This document shows, in pieces, positions 41,283 through 41,376 of a stretch of DNA of 41,376 bases. Each line of letters starts with the position of its first letter. Position 1 is the first letter of the stretch. The translations under genes were made by a program, and so were the position numbers. The stretch is from the NCBI RefSeq assembly GCF_001429725.1, contig NZ_LMHV01000016.1, positions 329 to 41,704 of the forward strand, in the 5' to 3' direction. Source of the stretch: Rhizobium sp. Root708 (GTDB lineage Bacteria > Pseudomonadota > Alphaproteobacteria > Rhizobiales > Rhizobiaceae). The notes under the pieces are model-generated. The model made no database searches and was not told the DNA's origin. It saw nothing but the letters and a program-made list of their open reading frames with translations.

Positions 41283-41376
41283 ATAGCCCCTAGATTTGTA
41301 GACGCCTTCTCCCCTAAACTTGAGGCAGGAGGCCTATATGGGCAAAGGCAATTTCACAGAAGAGTTCAAACGTGAC
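41283..41376 (+). mobile_element. Left end of an IS3-family-like insertion sequence (runs off window)
   Basis: Sequence beginning near TGAATAGCCCCTAGATTTG, followed after 55 bases by a transposase start. The abrupt loss of homology in the preceding HTH frame at this point supports an IS boundary. The right end and inverted repeat are outside the window, so the exact limit is approximate. Confidence 0.5.
41338..41376 (+). CDS. Transposase OrfA, 5' end only
   Basis: Starts at an ATG with AGGAGG five bases upstream; the 13 visible codons read 'MGKGNFTEEFKRD', typical of the first residues of IS3-family OrfA helix-turn-helix proteins ('FSEEFKRDAV'). Truncated by the window edge. Confidence 0.7.
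   Translation, partial: MGKGNFTEEFKRD

Overview
The window looks like chromosomal DNA of a Rhizobium/Agrobacterium/Ensifer-type alphaproteobacterium. Supporting signs are GC-rich codon use, BA14K, IalB, DUF6894 and HWE-kinase proteins, many small rhizobial hypothetical genes, and promoters matching the EcfG (RpoE2) general-stress consensus. The genus is inference from gene content only.

Layout. (1) 21-97: initiator tRNA-Met; its 3' end (15 bp, 85-99) recurs at 22272-22286. Both copies are followed by remnants of the 3' end of one large serine recombinase gene, so 0.1-22.3 kb looks like a tRNA-integrated island. (2) 0.5-9.4 kb: stress genes, namely a VOC protein, BA14K protein, PepSY-like protein, YflT-like glycine-rich protein, class III adenylate cyclase with a repeat tail, HPII-type catalase, DUF892 ferritin-like protein and a membrane protein with a 25-residue partner. 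(3) 9.6-17.6 kb: a four-gene glycan cluster containing a glycosyltransferase/Gfo-Idh/MDR triple fusion and a glycosyltransferase/GH1-like fusion. (4) 17.9-22.1 kb: DUF6894, FAD/NAD(P) protein, BON-like protein, small membrane genes, HWE kinase. Seven EcfG-type promoters (three match GGAAC-N16-CGTT exactly) were found here and none to the right.

(5) 22.3-23.6 kb: decayed recombinase fused to a fragment of a PrpF/4-oxalomesaconate tautomerase-like gene. (6) 23.7-29.7 kb: a second regulatory domain. Six copies of a 17-bp palindrome, ATATCA-N5-TGATAT, lie at gene starts, including that of a MarR-family regulator, and probably form a self-contained local regulon (IalB operon, orphan receiver, small membrane proteins, hypothetical genes). 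(7) 29.8-33.9 kb: GFA protein, CLC chloride transporter, NhaA antiporter, small membrane genes. (8) 33.9-34.9 kb: gene debris (NhaP-type antiporter tail, truncated ORF). (9) 35.0-40.7 kb: three tandem exported arylsulfatases. (10) 40.9-41.4 kb: an HTH-type gene cut by the left end of an IS3-like element that runs off the window.

The most interesting features are the unusual fusion enzymes placed under a general-stress promoter, the MarR/palindrome regulon, and the way two regulatory systems meet at the island boundary.
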